Shown piece after piece: positions 55,343 through 64,000 of a DNA stretch of 64,000 nucleotides; position 1 is the first letter of the stretch; each line of letters starts with the position of its first letter. A program made the translations under genes and the position numbers. This DNA comes from Actinacidiphila bryophytorum (GTDB taxonomy: Bacteria > Actinomycetota > Actinomycetes > Streptomycetales > Streptomycetaceae). Location: positions 434,001 to 498,000 of the forward strand of contig NZ_JAFFIX010000001.1 of NCBI RefSeq assembly GCF_016916835.1. Reading direction: 5' to 3'. The notes below the pieces were generated by a model. It did no database searches, had not been told where the DNA came from, and saw only the letters and a list, made by a program, of their open reading frames with translations.

Positions 55343-56757
55343 ACCTTCACCGCCATCCGGTTGTCCTCCGCCTCGGGCGTGATCAACAGTTCCGCGGTAC
55401 GCGCCGCCGTGGCCTTGGCCCACCGGCCGGTGGTGAGCGTACCCAGCACGAGCACCGCCGCACCACAGCCCGCGATGATCCACCAGGCGCCGTCGTGCAG
55501 CCCCGCGGCCAGTGCCGCGCCCAGCACCGCGACGCCCAGCGACTGGCCGACCTGGCGGCTGGTCGAGGCCACCGCCGCCGCGACCCCGGCCTGCGCGCGC
55601 GGCATGCCGGACACCGCGGTGTTGGTGATGGGGGCGTTGACCAGGCCGAAGCCGATACCGAAGAGCACGTACGACGTGAAGAGCAGCGCGTCGGACGACT
55701 GGGCGTCGAGCGCCGCGAAGAGCACACCGCTCGCGGTCATCGTGACGCCCGCGAGCACCAGCGGCAGCCGCGGTCCCCGCGCTCCGACCAGGCGCCCCGA
55801 CAGCGGCGCGAAGACCAGCGCCATCGCGGCCATCGGCAGCATGTACAGGCCCGCGTCCAGGGCGGACAGGCCGCGTTCGTTCTGCAGGTAGAGCGTGTTG
55901 AGGAAGAGGAAGCCGCCGAGCGCTGCGAAGCCGCACACCGCGATCACGGTGGCGCCGCTGAAGGGCACGCTGCGGAAGAACCGGGTGTCGATCAGCGGGT
56001 CGGTGCGCCGCTTCTCGTACGCGGCCAGGCCCGCCGCGGCCAGCGCCGCCACGGTGAAGCAGCCGACGATCTCCGGCGAGGTCCAGCCCGCACCCGAGCC
56101 TTCGATGATGCCGTAGGTCAGGGTGCCCAGCAGCGCGATGACCAGCAGCTGGCCGACCGGGTCCACCCGCCGGGCGCGCGGGGCACGCGACTCGGGGACG
56201 AAGCGCGCGGTGAGCACCAGCGCGGCGAGGCCGATTGGCAGGTTGATCCAGAAGATCGACCGCCAGCCGACCGACTGCACGAGCGCACCGCCGACGATCG
56301 GCCCGGCCGCCATGCTGATGCCGACGACGCCGCCCCACACGCCGATCGCCCGGGCGCGCTCGCGCGGCTCCGAGAAGGTGTTGGTGATGATCGACATCGC
56401 CACCGGGTTGAGCATCGAGCCGCCGACCGCCTGCACCATGCGGAAGGCGATCAGCCAGCCGAGCCCCGGGGCGAGGCTGCACAGCAGGGACCCGGCGGTG
56501 AAGAGCGCCAGGCCGGTCTGGAAGACCCGCTTGCGGCCGATGCGGTCGGCCGTCGACCCGGACAGCAGCAGGAGGGAGGCGATGACCAGCAGATACGCGT
56601 CGATCGTCCACTGCAGCCCGGACACCGAGGCGTGGAAGTCCTTCTGCAGCGAGGGCAGTGCGACGTTCAGGATCGTGTTGTCCAGGCTCACGATCAGCAG
56701 GCTCATGCAGCAGATGGCCAGGATGAGGGTGCGGCGCCGTGCGGTCGTCTCGTGCAT
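55339..56757 (-). CDS. MFS drug exporter (DHA2 family)
   Basis: 472 residues from ATG 56757. DHA2 features: SLDNTILNVALPSLQKDF, GSTADRIGRKRVFQTGLALF, RMVQAVGGSMLNPVAMSII, WRSIFWINLPIGLAAL. About fourteen helices. It lies upstream of and overlaps marR, so both form an exporter-repressor operon. The shared promoter region with dusB has an imperfect palindrome TTGTTACGGTACAA (56793-56806). Confidence 0.92.
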   Translation of the reverse strand: MHETTARRRTLILAICCMSLLIVSLDNTILNVALPSLQKDFHASVSGLQWTIDAYLLVIASLLLLSGSTADRIGRKRVFQTGLALFTAGSLLCSLAPGLGWLIAFRMVQAVGGSMLNPVAMSIITNTFSEPRERARAIGVWGGVVGISMAAGPIVGGALVQSVGWRSIFWINLPIGLAALVLTARFVPESRAPRARRVDPVGQLLVIALLGTLTYGIIEGSGAGWTSPEIVGCFTVAALAAAGLAAYEKRRTDPLIDTRFFRSVPFSGATVIAVCGFAALGGFLFLNTLYLQNERGLSALDAGLYMLPMAAMALVFAPLSGRLVGARGPRLPLVLAGVTMTASGVLFAALDAQSSDALLFTSYVLFGIGFGLVNAPITNTAVSGMPRAQAGVAAAVASTSRQVGQSLGVAVLGAALAAGLHDGAWWIIAGCGAAVLVLGTLTTGRWAKATAARTAELLITPEAEDNRMAVKV

Positions 56758-56792
56758 GGATGGTGCGTCCAATGATTGTGTGAGTAGAACCA

Positions 56793-56806
56793 TTGTTACG
56801 GTACAA
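56793..56806. promoter_or_regulatory. MarR operator candidate
   Basis: TTGTTACGGTACAA, an imperfect palindrome (5 of 7 positions symmetric), in the AT-richer divergent promoter region of the MFS-marR operon and dusB. Confidence 0.4.
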
Positions 56807-56838
56807 CGATTACTGGCATACGGCACCCGCGGGTACGG

Positions 56839-56844
56839 GACAAT
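56839..56844 (+). promoter_or_regulatory. -10-like GACAAT before dusB
   Basis: GACAAT, 7 nt, ATG 56852. Supports this start over the ATG 56843 in between. Leaderless mRNA likely. Confidence 0.45.
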
Positions 56845-56851
56845 GGACGGC

Positions 56852-58015
56852 ATGACCGCTGACACCACCCTGGCCCCGCCCGTGCCCGGGCTCCTGCGGA
56901 TCGGCCCGCACACCGTGCAGCCGCCGGTCGTGCTCGCGCCCATGGCCGGGATCACCAACGCGCCCTTCCGTACGCTGTGCCGGGAGTTCAGCGGCGGCAA
57001 GGGGCTGTTCGTCAGCGAGATGATCACCACCCGCGCACTGGTCGAGCGCAACGACAAGACCATGCAGCTCATCCACTTCGACGCGAGCGAGACCCCGCGC
57101 TCCATCCAGCTCTACGGCGTCGACCCGGTGACCGTCGGCAAGGCCGTGCGGATGATCGTGGACGAGGACCTCGCCGACCACATCGACCTCAACTTCGGCT
57201 GCCCCGTCCCGAAGGTGACCCGCAAGGGCGGCGGCTCCGCGCTGCCGTACAAGCGCAACCTGCTGCGGTCGATCCTGCGCGAGGCGGTCGGCAACGCGGG
57301 CGACCTGCCGGTCACCATCAAGATGCGCAAGGGCATCGACGACGACCACCTGACGTATCTCGACGCCGGGCGGATCGCCGTCGAGGAGGGCGTCACCGCC
57401 GTCGCCCTGCACGGCCGCACCGCCGCCCAGCACTACGGCGGCACCGCCGACTGGGACGCCATCGCCCGGCTCAAGGAGCACGTCCAGGAGATCCCGGTGC
57501 TCGGCAACGGCGACATCTGGTGCGCGGACGACGCGCTGCGGATGATGCGGGCCACCGGGTGCGACGGCGTGGTCGTCGGGCGCGGCTGCCTGGGCCGCCC
57601 CTGGCTCTTCGGCGACCTGGTCGCCGCCTTCGAGTCCCCGGGACTCGCCCCCGCCGCCCCGGACTTCGGCCGGGTCGCCGCCGTCATGCGCCGGCACGCG
57701 GAACTCCTCGGCCGCTGGCTCGGCGACGAGACCCGCGGGGTGGTCGACTTCCGCAAGCACGTGCCCTGGTACACCAAGGGCTTCGCGGTCGGGTCCGACG
57801 CCCGCCGCGCCCTGGCCTCGGCCTCGTCGCTCGCGGAACTCGACGACCACCTCGGCGGTCTCGACCAGACGCAGCCCTGGCCCGCGCACGCCGACGGCCC
57901 GCGCGGCCGTACGGCCCCCGGCAAGCGCGTCGTCCTGCCCGACGGCTGGCTGAACGATCCCTACGACTGCGCCGCCCCGTCGGCGGACGCCGAGTCCGAC
58001 ACCTCGGGCGGCTGA
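56852..58015 (+). CDS. dusB: tRNA dihydrouridine synthase DusB
   Basis: 387 residues. FMN-binding barrel with LAPMAGITNAPFRTLC, the catalytic Cys in NFGCPVPKVTRKGGGSAL, HGRTAAQHYGG and GVVVGRGCLGRPWLFGD. Reduces uridines in tRNA D-loops using NADPH. Start ATG 56852 chosen from the -10 position. Family normal length; the C-terminal tail is acidic and Ser/Asp-rich. Confidence 0.95.
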   Translation: MTADTTLAPPVPGLLRIGPHTVQPPVVLAPMAGITNAPFRTLCREFSGGKGLFVSEMITTRALVERNDKTMQLIHFDASETPRSIQLYGVDPVTVGKAVRMIVDEDLADHIDLNFGCPVPKVTRKGGGSALPYKRNLLRSILREAVGNAGDLPVTIKMRKGIDDDHLTYLDAGRIAVEEGVTAVALHGRTAAQHYGGTADWDAIARLKEHVQEIPVLGNGDIWCADDALRMMRATGCDGVVVGRGCLGRPWLFGDLVAAFESPGLAPAAPDFGRVAAVMRRHAELLGRWLGDETRGVVDFRKHVPWYTKGFAVGSDARRALASASSLAELDDHLGGLDQTQPWPAHADGPRGRTAPGKRVVLPDGWLNDPYDCAAPSADAESDTSGG

Positions 58016-58129
58016 TCCGCCGGACACCTCGCGCGCTGCTCCGTCCGGCTCCGTCCGGTGCGGGCGTAGCCCGGGTACGTCCGGGAGGTGAGACGAGGGA
58101 CGTGATTCGTACCACGCTTGATGGGGCTT

Positions 58130-58190
58130 GCGCTCAAATGAGCGCGCATTCGAGCAGCTCACCTCTCGAATGCATGGCACTCAGTGCCAT
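58130..58190 (+). promoter_or_regulatory. Three adjacent perfect hairpins upstream of ppdK
   Basis: GCGCTC-AAAT-GAGCGC (58130-58145), GCATTCGAG-N10-CTCGAATGC (58146-58173) and ATGGCAC-TCA-GTGCCAT (58174-58190) follow each other without a gap. The surrounding 427-nt intergenic region contains no plausible gene. The block could be a terminator array for dusB, an operator cluster (the last palindrome looks like a TetR-type site) or a leader structure of ppdK. Confidence 0.6.
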
Positions 58191-58442
58191 CCGCGTGCGT
58201 CCAGGGTCCAACGCCATCCGTCACTCAGCGTGGAGGAGTCGGCCGCGGCGGCTCGCGGAGCGGCACCGTCCGTTCGGTTCGTGAACGCACCATGACGGCA
58301 CGGCGGCACGCCGAATACATTCGATCCATCGGCAGACGAGCGGTTACGCCCGTGTGTCGTGGTGATGGACGCACTGCGGAGCCTTGGAGATGGGTACGCT
58401 CCCCGCCGTCAGGGCAACCCGGTCGCGAGGAGTCGAGGCCCA

Positions 58443-61157
58443 GTGTCGGCACGGCAGCAGCAGCGCAAATTCGTCTACGACTTCACTGAGGGCAACAAGG
58501 ACCTCAAGGATCTGCTCGGCGGGAAGGGTGCGAACCTCGCCGAGATGACCAACCTCGGGCTTCCGGTCCCTCCCGGATTCACCATCACCACCGAGGCCTG
58601 CAAGGAGTACCTGGAGTCCGGCGCGGAACCCGCCGCGCTGCGCGACGAGGTGAGTGCGCACCTCGACGCGCTGGAGCAGCAGATGGGCAAGCGGCTCGGG
58701 CAGGCCGACGACCCGCTGCTGGTGTCGGTGCGGTCGGGCGCGAAGTTCTCGATGCCCGGGATGATGGACACCGTCCTGAACATCGGCCTGTCCGACGCCT
58801 CGGTCAACGGGCTCGCGGCCCAGGCCGACAACGAGCGTTTCGCGTGGGACTCCTACCGCCGCCTGGTCCAGATGTTCGGCAAGACCGTGATGGGCGTGGA
58901 CGGCGACCTCTTCGAGGAGGCGCTGGAGGCGGCCAAGCGGGCCAAGGGCGCCGACAGCGACCTCGGCCTCGACGCGGCCGACCTGCGGCAGCTGGTCGAG
59001 GACTTCAAGCAGATCGTCGTCAAGGAGACCGGCAGGGACTTCCCGCAGGAGCCGCGCGAGCAGATGGACCTCGCGGTGCGCGCGGTCTTCGACTCGTGGA
59101 ACACCGAACGCGCCAAGCTCTACCGCCGCCAGGAGCGCATCCCCGGCGACCTGGGCACCGCCGTCAACGTGTGCTCCATGGTCTTCGGCAACCTCGGCCC
59201 CGACTCCGGCACCGGAGTGGCCTTCACCCGCGACCCGGCCAGCGGCGCCCAGGGCACGTACGGCGACTACCTGCAGGACGCGCAGGGCGAGGACGTCGTC
59301 GCGGGCATCCGCAACACCGTGCCGCTCGCCGACCTCGAAGGCATCGACAAGACCTCCTATGACCAGCTGATGGCGATCATGCAGACGCTGGAGACGCACT
59401 ACCGGGACCTGTGCGACATCGAGTTCACCATCGAGCGCGGGCACCTGTGGATGCTGCAGACCCGGGTCGGCAAGCGCACCGCGGCCGCGGCCTTCCGCAT
59501 CGCCACGCAGCTGGTCGACCAGGGCCTGATCACCGAGGCCGAGGCACTGCAGCGGGTCAACGGGGCGCAGCTGAGCCAGCTGATGTTCCCGCGGTTCGAC
59601 GACACCGTCGCCGAGGGCGGCGAGGTCCGGCGGATCGGCTGGGGCATCGCCGCCTCGCCCGGGGCCGCGGTCGGCAAGGCGGTCTTCGACTCCTACACCG
59701 CGGTGAAGTGGTCCCGTTCGGGCGAGCAGGTGATCCTGATCCGCCGGGAGACCAACCCCGACGACCTCAACGGCATGATCGCCGCCGAGGGCATCCTCAC
59801 CTCCCGCGGCGGCAAGACCTCGCACGCGGCCGTCGTGGCCCGCGGCATGGGCAAGACCTGCGTGTGCGGGGCCGAGGAGCTGGAGGTCGACACCAAGCGG
59901 CGGCGGCTGACCGCACCCGGTGGCGTGGTGATAGAGGAGGGCGACCTCATCTCGATCGACGGCTCCACCGGCAAGGTCTACCTGGGCGAGGTGCCCGTCG
60001 TGCCGTCGCCGGTCGTCGAGTACTTCGAGGGCCGCATGCACGCCGGCGCCGACGAGGCCGACGGCCTGGTGCAGGCCGTGCACCGGGTGATGGCGTACGC
60101 CGACCGGGTCCGCAGGCTGCGGGTGCGCGCCAACGCCGACAACGCGGAGGACGCCTCCCGCGCCCGCCGCTTCGGCGCGCAGGGCATCGGCCTGTGCCGT
60201 ACCGAGCACATGTTCCTCGGCGAGCGCCGCGAGATGGTCGAGCGGCTCGTGCTGGCCGACACCGACGCCGAGCGCGAGGAGGCGCTGGGCGCGCTGCTGC
60301 CGCTGCAGAAGGCCGACTTCATCGAGCTGTTCGAGGCGATGGACGGCCTGCCGGTGACCGTACGGCTGCTCGACCCGCCGCTGCACGAGTTCCTGCCCGA
60401 CATCACCGAGCTGTCGGTGCGCGTCGCTCTCGCCGAGTCCCGCAATGACGCCAACGAGAACGACCTGAGGCTGCTCCAGGCGGTCCACAAGCTGCACGAG
60501 CAGAACCCGATGCTGGGCCTGCGCGGGGTGCGCCTGGGCCTGGTCATCCCCGGCCTGTTCGCGATGCAGGTGCGGGCCATCGCCGAGGCCGCCGCCCACC
60601 GCAAGGCCGCCAAGTGCGACCCCAGGGCCGAGATCATGATCCCGCTGGTCGGCACCGTCCAGGAGCTGGAGATCGTCCGCGAGGAGGCCGACCGGGTCAT
60701 CGCCGAGGTCGAGGCCGCCACCGGCACCCGGCTGCGGCTGGCCATCGGCACGATGATCGAACTGCCGCGGGCCGCCCTGACCGCGGGCCAGATCGCCGAG
60801 GCCGCCGAGTTCTTCTCCTTCGGCACCAACGACCTCACCCAGACCGTCTGGGGCTTCTCCCGCGACGACGTCGAGGCGTCGTTCTTCACCGCCTACCTGG
60901 AGAAGGGCATCTTCGGGGTGTCGCCCTTCGAGACCATCGACAAGGACGGCGTCGGCTCCCTGGTACGCAGCGCCGCAGCCGCGGGCCGCGCCACCCGGCC
61001 CGACCTCAAGCTCGGCATCTGCGGCGAGCACGGCGGCGACCCGGAGTCCGTGCACTTCTTCCACGACGTGGGCCTGGACTACGTGTCCTGCTCGCCCTTC
61101 CGCATCCCCGTCGCCCGCCTGGAGGCCGGCCGCGCCGCGGCCCGCACCTCCCCCTGA
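58443..61157 (+). CDS. ppdK: Pyruvate, phosphate dikinase
   Basis: 904 residues from GTG 58443, preceded by GAGGAG. N-terminal ATP-grasp (FVYDFTEGNKDLKDLLGGKGANLAEM), phosphohistidine His461 in GGKTSHAAVVARGMGKTCVCG, and C-terminal PEP/pyruvate TIM barrel with SFGTNDLTQTVWGFSRDD and catalytic Cys860 (GICGEHGG). Interconverts pyruvate, ATP and phosphate with PEP, AMP and PPi. Confidence 0.97.
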   Translation: MSARQQQRKFVYDFTEGNKDLKDLLGGKGANLAEMTNLGLPVPPGFTITTEACKEYLESGAEPAALRDEVSAHLDALEQQMGKRLGQADDPLLVSVRSGAKFSMPGMMDTVLNIGLSDASVNGLAAQADNERFAWDSYRRLVQMFGKTVMGVDGDLFEEALEAAKRAKGADSDLGLDAADLRQLVEDFKQIVVKETGRDFPQEPREQMDLAVRAVFDSWNTERAKLYRRQERIPGDLGTAVNVCSMVFGNLGPDSGTGVAFTRDPASGAQGTYGDYLQDAQGEDVVAGIRNTVPLADLEGIDKTSYDQLMAIMQTLETHYRDLCDIEFTIERGHLWMLQTRVGKRTAAAAFRIATQLVDQGLITEAEALQRVNGAQLSQLMFPRFDDTVAEGGEVRRIGWGIAASPGAAVGKAVFDSYTAVKWSRSGEQVILIRRETNPDDLNGMIAAEGILTSRGGKTSHAAVVARGMGKTCVCGAEELEVDTKRRRLTAPGGVVIEEGDLISIDGSTGKVYLGEVPVVPSPVVEYFEGRMHAGADEADGLVQAVHRVMAYADRVRRLRVRANADNAEDASRARRFGAQGIGLCRTEHMFLGERREMVERLVLADTDAEREEALGALLPLQKADFIELFEAMDGLPVTVRLLDPPLHEFLPDITELSVRVALAESRNDANENDLRLLQAVHKLHEQNPMLGLRGVRLGLVIPGLFAMQVRAIAEAAAHRKAAKCDPRAEIMIPLVGTVQELEIVREEADRVIAEVEAATGTRLRLAIGTMIELPRAALTAGQIAEAAEFFSFGTNDLTQTVWGFSRDDVEASFFTAYLEKGIFGVSPFETIDKDGVGSLVRSAAAAGRATRPDLKLGICGEHGGDPESVHFFHDVGLDYVSCSPFRIPVARLEAGRAAARTSP

Positions 61158-61252
61158 CCACCCGACCGGGCCGGCCCGGTCCACTGCCGGCGGCCCCTTG
61201 CCCTGGGGGCCAACCCTCACCGGCCGGCGGACCGGAACGGCCCTTCCCCGCC

Positions 61253-61285
61253 GGGGGCGGCGCTTCGTGCGGAAGCGCCGCCCCC
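61253..61285. terminator. Perfect 13-bp hairpin, bidirectional terminator
   Basis: GGGGGCGGCGCTT (61253-61265) and AAGCGCCGCCCCC (61273-61285) with loop CGTGCGG, between the convergent ppdK and surface protein genes. Confidence 0.85.
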
Positions 61286-61293
61286 GGCCCATG

Positions 61294-62487
61294 TCAGTGG
61301 CTGCGGCGGCGCATCCGGGCGGACAGGAAGGTGGCGGCGCCGCCCAGGACGAGGGCGCCGCCCGCGAGGCCGGCGGTGGACGCGGTGCGCCCCGAGCCGG
61401 TCTCGGCGAGCTGGGCGGCCGGCGCGGGGGCCGCACCGGTGGAGGTCGGGGTCGGGTCGGCGGTGGGGGTGGCGGTGGCCGACGGGGACGGGGTGGGGGT
61501 CGGGTCGAAGGCGTGGGTGACGTTCAGCCACGTCGAGTTGTCGCACGACACGCTGCCGTCGAAGGCCGGCGTGCCGGGCCGCTCGTTGACGATGACGCAG
61601 CCTTCGAGGCGTGCGCGGGCCACGGGGGCGTCGGCGCGCCAGGCGACCCGGACCGGGATGGTCGTCGAGCTGTTCGCGGCGAGGTCCGCGTTCGGGCCGG
61701 AGAGGTAGAAGCCCTGGGCGAAGTAGTCCGCGTCCGGGTTGACCACCGCCGGGACGGTGGTCCACTTCCCGTTCTTGAGCACCTGCACCGACGTGTACTT
61801 GTCGGTGAAGAGCACGTAGGAGAGGTTGGTGTACTTCGACGGGGTGGAGTTGGTGAGCTTGGCACCGAACTCGATCGGGGCGCCGCCCGGGGAGGCGGCC
61901 ATCGGCACCTTGACGAAGGAGTGCGCGAGCGGCGTGACCTTGATCGTGTCGACGTGGTCGGCGTCGGCCATCAGTTCCCCGACCGGGACCAGGGACGAGG
62001 TCAGTGTGACGTGGTCGGTGCCCCCGTTGGTGTCGCCGTGGTGCGGGGTGCCCATCGGCAGGCCGATCCGCAGGTGGACGGTCTGCGTGGTGCCGGGCGC
62101 CACCGAGAAGGTCTCGGTCGTCTTCCCCCCGAAGACGCCGGTCTTGTTGCTGTAGGTCAGGTCGATCGGCTTCCACCGGCCGTCGGCGGCCTGGTAGTCC
62201 ATGGTCAGGCTGTCGTCGAACAGAGCCGTGCCGGCGTTCGCCGACAGCCACAGATTCTCCGGCACGAAGCTCGTGCCGGTGTTGCCGAACGTCTCGGTGA
62301 ACTCGACGGGACCCCCGGAGGCGCCGATCTCGGTCGGTGCGTCCACCGAGACGGTCATCCCCCGCGTCGGGTCGACGGCGGCGGCCGACGGCGCGAGGGC
62401 CAGAGCCGCGCCCGACAGGGCGAGGGCGGCGGCCACCGTGGCGACGGCGGATGCGCGCAGGGCGCGGCGGTTCATGGTGCGGTTCAA
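61294..62487 (-). CDS. Sortase-anchored surface protein (LAETG)
   Basis: 397 residues from TTG 62487, which has GGGGGG at 5 nt; ATG 62475 is alternative. Signal peptide MNRTMNRRALRASAVATVAA...APSAAAV. The bulk is beta-rich with repeated immunoglobulin-like segments (TYSNKTGVFGGKTTETFSVAPG). A Thr/Pro/Ala-rich stalk (PTPTPSPSATATPT) precedes LAETG, a hydrophobic helix and RMRRRSH, a sortase signal of the class E type used in streptomycetes. Adhesion, chaplin-like or enzyme role unknown. Confidence 0.9.
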   Translation of the reverse strand: MNRTMNRRALRASAVATVAAALALSGAALALAPSAAAVDPTRGMTVSVDAPTEIGASGGPVEFTETFGNTGTSFVPENLWLSANAGTALFDDSLTMDYQAADGRWKPIDLTYSNKTGVFGGKTTETFSVAPGTTQTVHLRIGLPMGTPHHGDTNGGTDHVTLTSSLVPVGELMADADHVDTIKVTPLAHSFVKVPMAASPGGAPIEFGAKLTNSTPSKYTNLSYVLFTDKYTSVQVLKNGKWTTVPAVVNPDADYFAQGFYLSGPNADLAANSSTTIPVRVAWRADAPVARARLEGCVIVNERPGTPAFDGSVSCDNSTWLNVTHAFDPTPTPSPSATATPTADPTPTSTGAAPAPAAQLAETGSGRTASTAGLAGGALVLGGAATFLSARMRRRSH

Positions 62488-62823
62488 CGGATCCCCCCAA
62501 AGGATGCGTGATGCGGCCGGGCCGATCGGACCGGCCGGCGAAACGACAGCGGGCCTGGTCTGCGGCAGTCGCGGTCCGTGTCGCAGAAGGAGACAGGGGA
62601 GGCCGTGGACTGGTTGTCCTGGAATTTGTCCTGGATACGTAACAGCGTTCGGGGGGCCACCCGTTGGGGTGCAGGCGACCCGCGGGCGACCCACGGGGGA
62701 GTGGCGGACGACCCGGCTTTCCGAATTTTTCGATGCCGTATCCGAATCTTTTTGCGCTCCGTGCGGAGAATCGTCATCACCGGGCGCGGACGGACGTTAC
62801 CCTGCCGGGCTACGATCGCTGCC
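62488..62823 (+). promoter_or_regulatory. Intergenic region before the LacI gene
   Basis: 336 nt, no gene. TCCGAAT at 62720-62726 and 62741-62747 is a direct repeat with 21-bp period. CTCCG-TG-CGGAG (62757-62768) is a small palindrome. TACGAT (62811-62816) is a -10 followed by 7 nt and ATG 62824. Confidence 0.4.
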
Positions 62824-63930
62824 ATGAGTGCCACGATTCCCCAGCCTTCGCACGATGACCAGTCGGGAACCACCGGCGAGGGCACGGCGACGCTCGCCGA
62901 GATCGCCCGGGCCGCCGGGGTCTCGGCTCCGACTGTTTCGAAAGTGCTCAACGGCCGCGGCGACGTGGCCCCCGCCACCCGCAGCCGGGTCGAGGACCTG
63001 CTGCGCAGGCACGGCTACCAGCGCCGCCGCGGCAGCATGCAGCCCGCCCCGCTGCTCGACCTGGTCTTCCACGAGCTGGAGAGCTCCTGGGCGATGGAGG
63101 TGATCAGGGGCGTCGAGCGGGTGGCCGGGCAGGAGGGCCTGAGCGTGGTGCTGTCGGAGTCCGCGGGCCGGCTCAGCCCGGGCCAGACCTGGGTGGACGG
63201 GGTGCTCGCCCGCCGCCCGACCGGCGTGATCCTGGTGCTGTCCGGGCTCGACCCGGCGCAGCGCGCGCAGCTGATCAGCCGCGACATACCGTTCGTGGTG
63301 CTCGACCCCGCGGGCGACCCCGGCGAGGACGTGCCCGCGATCGGCGCCACCAACTGGCAGGGCGGCCTTGCCGCCACCCGCCACCTGCTGGACCTCGGGC
63401 ACACCAGGATCGGCGTGCTCGGCGGCCCCGCGAGGATGATGTGCAGCCGGGCCAGGATCGACGGCTACCGTGCCGCCCTGGAGACCGCGGGGGTGCGCTT
63501 CGACCCCGACCTGGTGGTCTCGGGCAACTTCCACCACGAGGCCGGCTACACGGCAGGACTGGAACTGCTGCGCAGGCCCGACCGCCCCACCGCCGTCTTC
63601 ACCGGCAACGACCTGCAGGCGCTCGGACTGTACGAGGCGGCCCGCGAGCTGGGCATGTCGATCCCGCGCGACCTGAGCGTGGTCGGCTTCGACGACCTGC
63701 CGCTCGCCACCTGGATCAGCCCGCCGCTGACCACCGTGCGGCAGCCGCTGACGGAGATGGCCGAGGCGGCCGCCCGGCTGGTGCTCGACCTCAGCCGCGG
63801 CCGTGAGCCCAGCACCCTGCGGGTGGACCTGGCGACCAGGCTGGTGGAACGCAGCAGCACCGCGGCGCCCGCGGGCGTACAAGGCGCACAGGACGTGGCG
63901 GAAGAGACGGCGGACGCCGCCGACGTATGA
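62824..63930 (+). CDS. LacI-family regulator
   Basis: 368 residues. The helix-turn-helix is ATLAEIARAAGVSAPTVSKVLNGRGDVAPATRSRVEDLLRRHGYQ. The sugar-binding-protein-like core follows (LDLVFHELESSWAMEVIRGVERVA, ATNWQGGLAATRHLLDLGHTRIGVLGG, PTAVFTGNDLQALGLYEAARELG, VVGFDDLPLATWISPPLTTVRQP). Leaderless start predicted at ATG 62824. The targets are unknown because nothing sugar-related lies in view; they may be beyond the window. 63931-64000 holds nothing I can identify. Confidence 0.93.
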   Translation: MSATIPQPSHDDQSGTTGEGTATLAEIARAAGVSAPTVSKVLNGRGDVAPATRSRVEDLLRRHGYQRRRGSMQPAPLLDLVFHELESSWAMEVIRGVERVAGQEGLSVVLSESAGRLSPGQTWVDGVLARRPTGVILVLSGLDPAQRAQLISRDIPFVVLDPAGDPGEDVPAIGATNWQGGLAATRHLLDLGHTRIGVLGGPARMMCSRARIDGYRAALETAGVRFDPDLVVSGNFHHEAGYTAGLELLRRPDRPTAVFTGNDLQALGLYEAARELGMSIPRDLSVVGFDDLPLATWISPPLTTVRQPLTEMAEAAARLVLDLSRGREPSTLRVDLATRLVERSSTAAPAGVQGAQDVAEETADAADV

Positions 63931-64000
63931 CCGTGTGACGCGCGTCGCGGCTGATCGGGCCGGGGGAAGGGCGCACAGCCGCAGCGGAAGCCGCAGCCGT

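Noticed and set aside
58184-58489. 101-codon plus frame in the ppdK upstream region
   Set aside because: Runs through the hairpin block and into ppdK, Arg/Gly-rich, no ribosome site; not a credible gene.
58344-61436. Minus-strand open frame of 1,030 codons opposite ppdK
   Set aside because: Antisense shadow of ppdK; composition and lack of domains.

Overview
The window is chromosomal DNA from a high-GC actinomycete, almost certainly Streptomyces or a close Streptomycetaceae relative. Reasons: very GC-rich third codon positions, frequent GTG/TTG starts, WhiJ/DUF397-type regulators, rare TTA codons, and core genes typical of the group (era, leuA with a Leu leader peptide, recO, uppS, zur-znu, glyS, dusB, ppdK). 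I saw no rRNA, tRNA, CRISPR, integrase or insertion sequence.

Left part (1-11.4 kb): the 3' end of a CorC-type CBS protein, an NTF2-like protein, a small membrane protein, a degenerate cytidine deaminase and, convergent to it, amtB-glnK; then era. A divergent double-module Lrp regulator and MFS exporter follow, then a membrane protein, a secreted SLT-type muralytic enzyme with a structured leader and CRP-like site, and three minus-strand genes that look like type VII (WXG/ESX) secretion proteins.

Central accessory island (11.46-35.42 kb): a complete type 2 BREX (Pgl) phage-defence set, pglW, pglX, then pglY-pglZ-brxD-brxHI in one overlapping operon. It is interrupted by two cargo blocks. One is a minus-strand XRE-ImmA/PIN pair with four TTA (bldA-type) codons. 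The other is a regulatory block: DUF397 + XRE-DUF5753 (WhiJ-like), an RsbW-like ATPase, a helix-turn-helix protein and a small zinc-ribbon-like protein. A 14-base sequence is shared upstream of pglX and pglY. The middle of pglX is clearly lower in GC than its surroundings, as expected of an exchanged target-recognition segment.

Right part (35.4-64 kb), mostly core genome: emfourin plus a protealysin-like M4 protease, leuA behind a leucine attenuator, a TerB-like protein, an MMPL transporter with a NarL/DesR-type two-component system, recO-uppS, zur with the Zur-controlled znuA-znuC-znuB transporter, glyS, a small membrane protein, two drug-type MFS exporters with regulators (XRE-MmyB, TetR, MarR), dusB, ppdK, a sortase-anchored surface protein and a LacI regulator.

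Cross-cutting features: several genes (cda-like, era, recO, znuA, tetR, dusB, lacI) have a -10-like hexamer 6-8 nt before the start codon, suggesting leaderless mRNAs. A dispersed inverted-repeat family occupies the intergenic spaces after era, before the sensor kinase and beside the 51-kb MFS gene. Many adjacent genes overlap by ATGA or GTGA, indicating translational coupling. All functions are inferred from sequence motifs; no database search was run.
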